From NCBI GenBank assembly GCA_016222825.1, contig JACRQF010000015.1:485646-549645 (forward strand): a DNA stretch of 64,000 nt. The letters are read 5' to 3'. The notes under the pieces were generated by a model that was not told where the DNA came from, did no database searches, and saw nothing but the letters and a program-made list of their open reading frames with translations. A program made the position numbers and the translations under genes. Numbering within the stretch: position 1 is the stretch's first letter; each line of letters begins with the position of its first letter. Source of the stretch: Verrucomicrobiota bacterium. Lineage in GTDB: Bacteria; Verrucomicrobiota; Verrucomicrobiia; CAIQCK01. Positions 62,179-64,000 of this stretch are shown here, piece by piece.

Positions 62179-63614
62179 ACCGCCACCTGCCTTTGCGGGT
62201 TGAAGTTCAGGCAGCGTTTGCCGCTGGGGAACATCTTGTGTGGGTTGCAGCGGCCCTCCGGGTCGAACGCCCGCCGCAACCGCTGCATCGCGTCGAGATC
62301 GTCCGCGCTGTATTGCACCGCCATCAGTTCCGCCTTCTCGACGCCGATGCCGTGCTCGCCGGTGGCCGTGCCACCCAGCTCGATGCAGCGCCGCACGATC
62401 GCCGTGCTGCACGCATACGCCTTCTCCACGTCGCCAGCGATGCGCTCGTCGTAGAAGATGATGGGGTGAATGTTACCGTCGCCCGCGTGCGCGACGTTGG
62501 CGACGCCAAGGCCGAGCTTCTTCGCGGCGTCGTAGATGAAATGCATGATCTCCGGCAGCTTCGTGCGCGGCACCACGCCGTCCTGCGTCACGAAGTTCGG
62601 GCTGATCCGACCGATGGCGCCGAACGCGCTCTTGCGGCACTTCCACAACGCCGCGCGCTCCTCCGGCGTGCGCGCCGGTTTCAGGTCGCGCGCGTTGTTC
62701 TTGCGGCAAAGCTCCGTCACGCGTTCCAGTTGCCGGTCAATGCCGGCCTCGTGGCCCTCCAGTTCGATGATCAGCACCGCGCCCGCGTCCATTGGCAGGC
62801 CGAAATGATACGCGTCCTCGATGGCGCGCGTGATCGGCTGGTCCATCAACTCCATCGCCACCGGGATGATCCCCGCCGCGATGATGTCGCTGACGGTGCG
62901 CGAGGCGTCATCGGCACTGTTGAACACCACCAGCATCGTCCGGAACGCGCGCGGCGTTTTCATCAGCCGCACCACCACGCGCGTGATGACGCCGAACATC
63001 CCCTCCGAGCCGATCACCGCGCCGCGCAAATCGTAGCCCTCCACGTCCTCGCCGCCGTCGGGCGTTGCGCCGAGCCAGACGACCTCGCCGTCCGGCAGCA
63101 CCATGTCGAAACCGAGCACGTGATTGGTTGTCGCGCCGTGCTTGAGCGTGTGTGGGCCGCCGGCGTTGAAGGCAATGTTGCCGGCAATGGTGGACGAAGG
63201 CTGGCTCGACGGGTCCGGCGCGAACATCAGCCCGCGTTGCTTTACCGCGTTGGTGATCCAGAGGTTCGGCACGCCCGCCTCTACCAGGGCGCGGCGGTTC
63301 CGGTAATCCACGTTCAGGATGCGGTTGAGCCGCGTCGTGCCAATGATGACTCCGCCGTCCACCGCCAGCACTGCGCCGCTGAGGCTCGTGCCTGTGCCGC
63401 GCGGGATGATTGGCAGGCGATGCTCGGCGCAGAGCTTGACGACTCGCACGACCTCCTCGGTGCTGCGCGGCAGCGCGACGGCATCCGGCAGATGCTTCTC
63501 CATTGTGTAAGCGTCACACTCATAGACCATGAGTCGCTCTTCCTGCGTGATGACGCCGTCATCGCCGCAGATCGCGCGCAACTCGCTAAAGAAAGATGGA
63601 GCTATCGCTGCCAT
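62175..63614 (-). CDS. glcD: Glycolate oxidase FAD-linked catalytic subunit
   Basis: 479 residues of the VAO/GlcD flavoprotein family. The FAD-binding motif is IPRGTGTSLSGAVLAVDGG, followed by FAPDPSSQPSSTIAGNIAFNAGGPHTLKHG and the C-terminal VGLANVAHAGDGNIHP-type text (LGVANVAHAGDGNIHPII) and GEHGIGVEKAEL. It oxidises glycolate or a related 2-hydroxy acid, passing electrons through GlcE/GlcF to quinone. First gene of the long minus-strand run that continues to 50.7 kb. Confidence 0.95.
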   Translation of the reverse strand: MAAIAPSFFSELRAICGDDGVITQEERLMVYECDAYTMEKHLPDAVALPRSTEEVVRVVKLCAEHRLPIIPRGTGTSLSGAVLAVDGGVIIGTTRLNRILNVDYRNRRALVEAGVPNLWITNAVKQRGLMFAPDPSSQPSSTIAGNIAFNAGGPHTLKHGATTNHVLGFDMVLPDGEVVWLGATPDGGEDVEGYDLRGAVIGSEGMFGVITRVVVRLMKTPRAFRTMLVVFNSADDASRTVSDIIAAGIIPVAMELMDQPITRAIEDAYHFGLPMDAGAVLIIELEGHEAGIDRQLERVTELCRKNNARDLKPARTPEERAALWKCRKSAFGAIGRISPNFVTQDGVVPRTKLPEIMHFIYDAAKKLGLGVANVAHAGDGNIHPIIFYDERIAGDVEKAYACSTAIVRRCIELGGTATGEHGIGVEKAELMAVQYSADDLDAMQRLRRAFDPEGRCNPHKMFPSGKRCLNFNPQRQVAV

Positions 63615-63678
63615 GCACGCCCACTGTAGGAACTCCAGCCCTGTTTGTCGAGCCGCCTGTCCGGCCTTGCCACGCCGT

Positions 63679-64000
63679 TCACTCGCGTGAAAACTTTTTC
63701 AACCCGGTCACCTCCAGCAGCAGGCAGAGGGCGAACCACGGGTTATAGACGAGGTAGCGGAACCAGAGCCGACGCGGGTCGGCGAAAAGCCGGAAGAGCC
63801 ACTCCAGGCCGTTCTCGCGCATCCAGCGCGGGGCCTGGGTGACGCGGCCGGTGAAAAAGTCGAACGCCGCGCCGACGCCGACCAGCACGGGCGCGCGCAG
63901 TTTCGGCGCGTGGGCGGCCATCCAGAGGTCTTGTTTCGGCGAGCCGAGGCCGACCCAGACGACATCCGCGCCGCTGGCGTTGATGCGCTCGCAGGCGGCG
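63679..64000 (-). CDS. WecB/TagA/CpsF family glycosyltransferase (5' end outside window)
   Basis: The last 106 codons are visible. GADVVWVGLGSPKQDLWMA and VGVGAAFDFFTGRVTQAPRWM, then NGLEWLFRLFADPRRLWFRYL, are the signature of the TagA/WecG family, which adds N-acetylmannosamine(-uronate) or glucosyl residues to lipid-linked sugars in exopolysaccharide or teichoic acid assembly. The protein start lies beyond the right edge. Confidence 0.93.
   Translation of the reverse strand, partial: AACERINASGADVVWVGLGSPKQDLWMAAHAPKLRAPVLVGVGAAFDFFTGRVTQAPRWMRENGLEWLFRLFADPRRLWFRYLVYNPWFALCLLLEVTGLKKFSRE

Overview
The window is GC-rich, densely packed DNA from a heterotrophic bacterium, most likely a Verrucomicrobiota member (Pedosphaera/Limisphaerales-like). 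This is an inference from the gene content: several Tat-exported Gfo/Idh/MocA oxidoreductases, two HzsA-related proteins with c-type haem motifs, VIT/VWA proteins, PQQ-type beta-propellers, a Ser/Thr kinase fused to leucine-rich repeats, an S23-type four-helix-bundle gene, and REP-like palindromes. I saw no rRNA, tRNA or CRISPR array.

Layout. 1-3.6 kb: two VWA proteins and a small metal-binding (HMA) gene with an in-frame UGA. 4-9.6 kb: housekeeping genes (ppdK, a primary-type sigma factor, apt, a D-amino-acid aminotransferase) interrupted by an S23 cassette. 9.6-16.7 kb: secreted proteins of unknown role, a TadE-like protein, a Flp pilin, a PQQ-propeller protein and a SemiSWEET sugar transporter. 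16.7-28.4 kb: giant kinase-LRR protein, a 1391-residue HzsA/discoidin/FGE fusion, an IclR regulator and two Gfo/Idh/MocA proteins. 28.6-32.9 kb: an accessory patch with a duplicated winged-helix protein, a 42-bp satellite of nine units, gene remnants, an AT-richer P-loop ATPase and a REPIN-like element. 32.9-37.7 kb: a GGQ release-factor homologue and two glycosidase-type secreted proteins. 37.9-42.6 kb: carB and a DUF1846 gene. 42.7-50.7 kb: tandem MBL protein, a sugar-isomerase-like gene with a second in-frame UGA, a DprE1/DprE2-like pair with a methyltransferase, and a third Gfo/Idh/MocA protein. 50.7-63.6 kb: a minus-strand run glcD-glcE-glcF followed by four exported enzymes with little or no spacing, probably one long transcript. 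The right edge cuts a WecB/TagA/CpsF glycosyltransferase.

The main discovery is two probable selenoprotein genes that ordinary gene calling truncates or misses. At 3225-3563 a UGA replaces the first Cys of an HMA-type CxxC motif. At 44344-45873 a UGA is followed in frame by 53 conserved-looking C-terminal residues of an L-fucose-isomerase-like protein. In both, a hairpin with a GGUC element at or beside its apical loop starts 12 to 16 bases after the UGA, as expected of a bacterial SECIS. UGA is also the ordinary stop codon of many genes here, so codon reassignment does not explain it. The functional theme of the rest is exported carbohydrate and redox chemistry: glycosidases, dehydrogenases, propellers and cytochromes, with glycolate oxidation feeding central metabolism.
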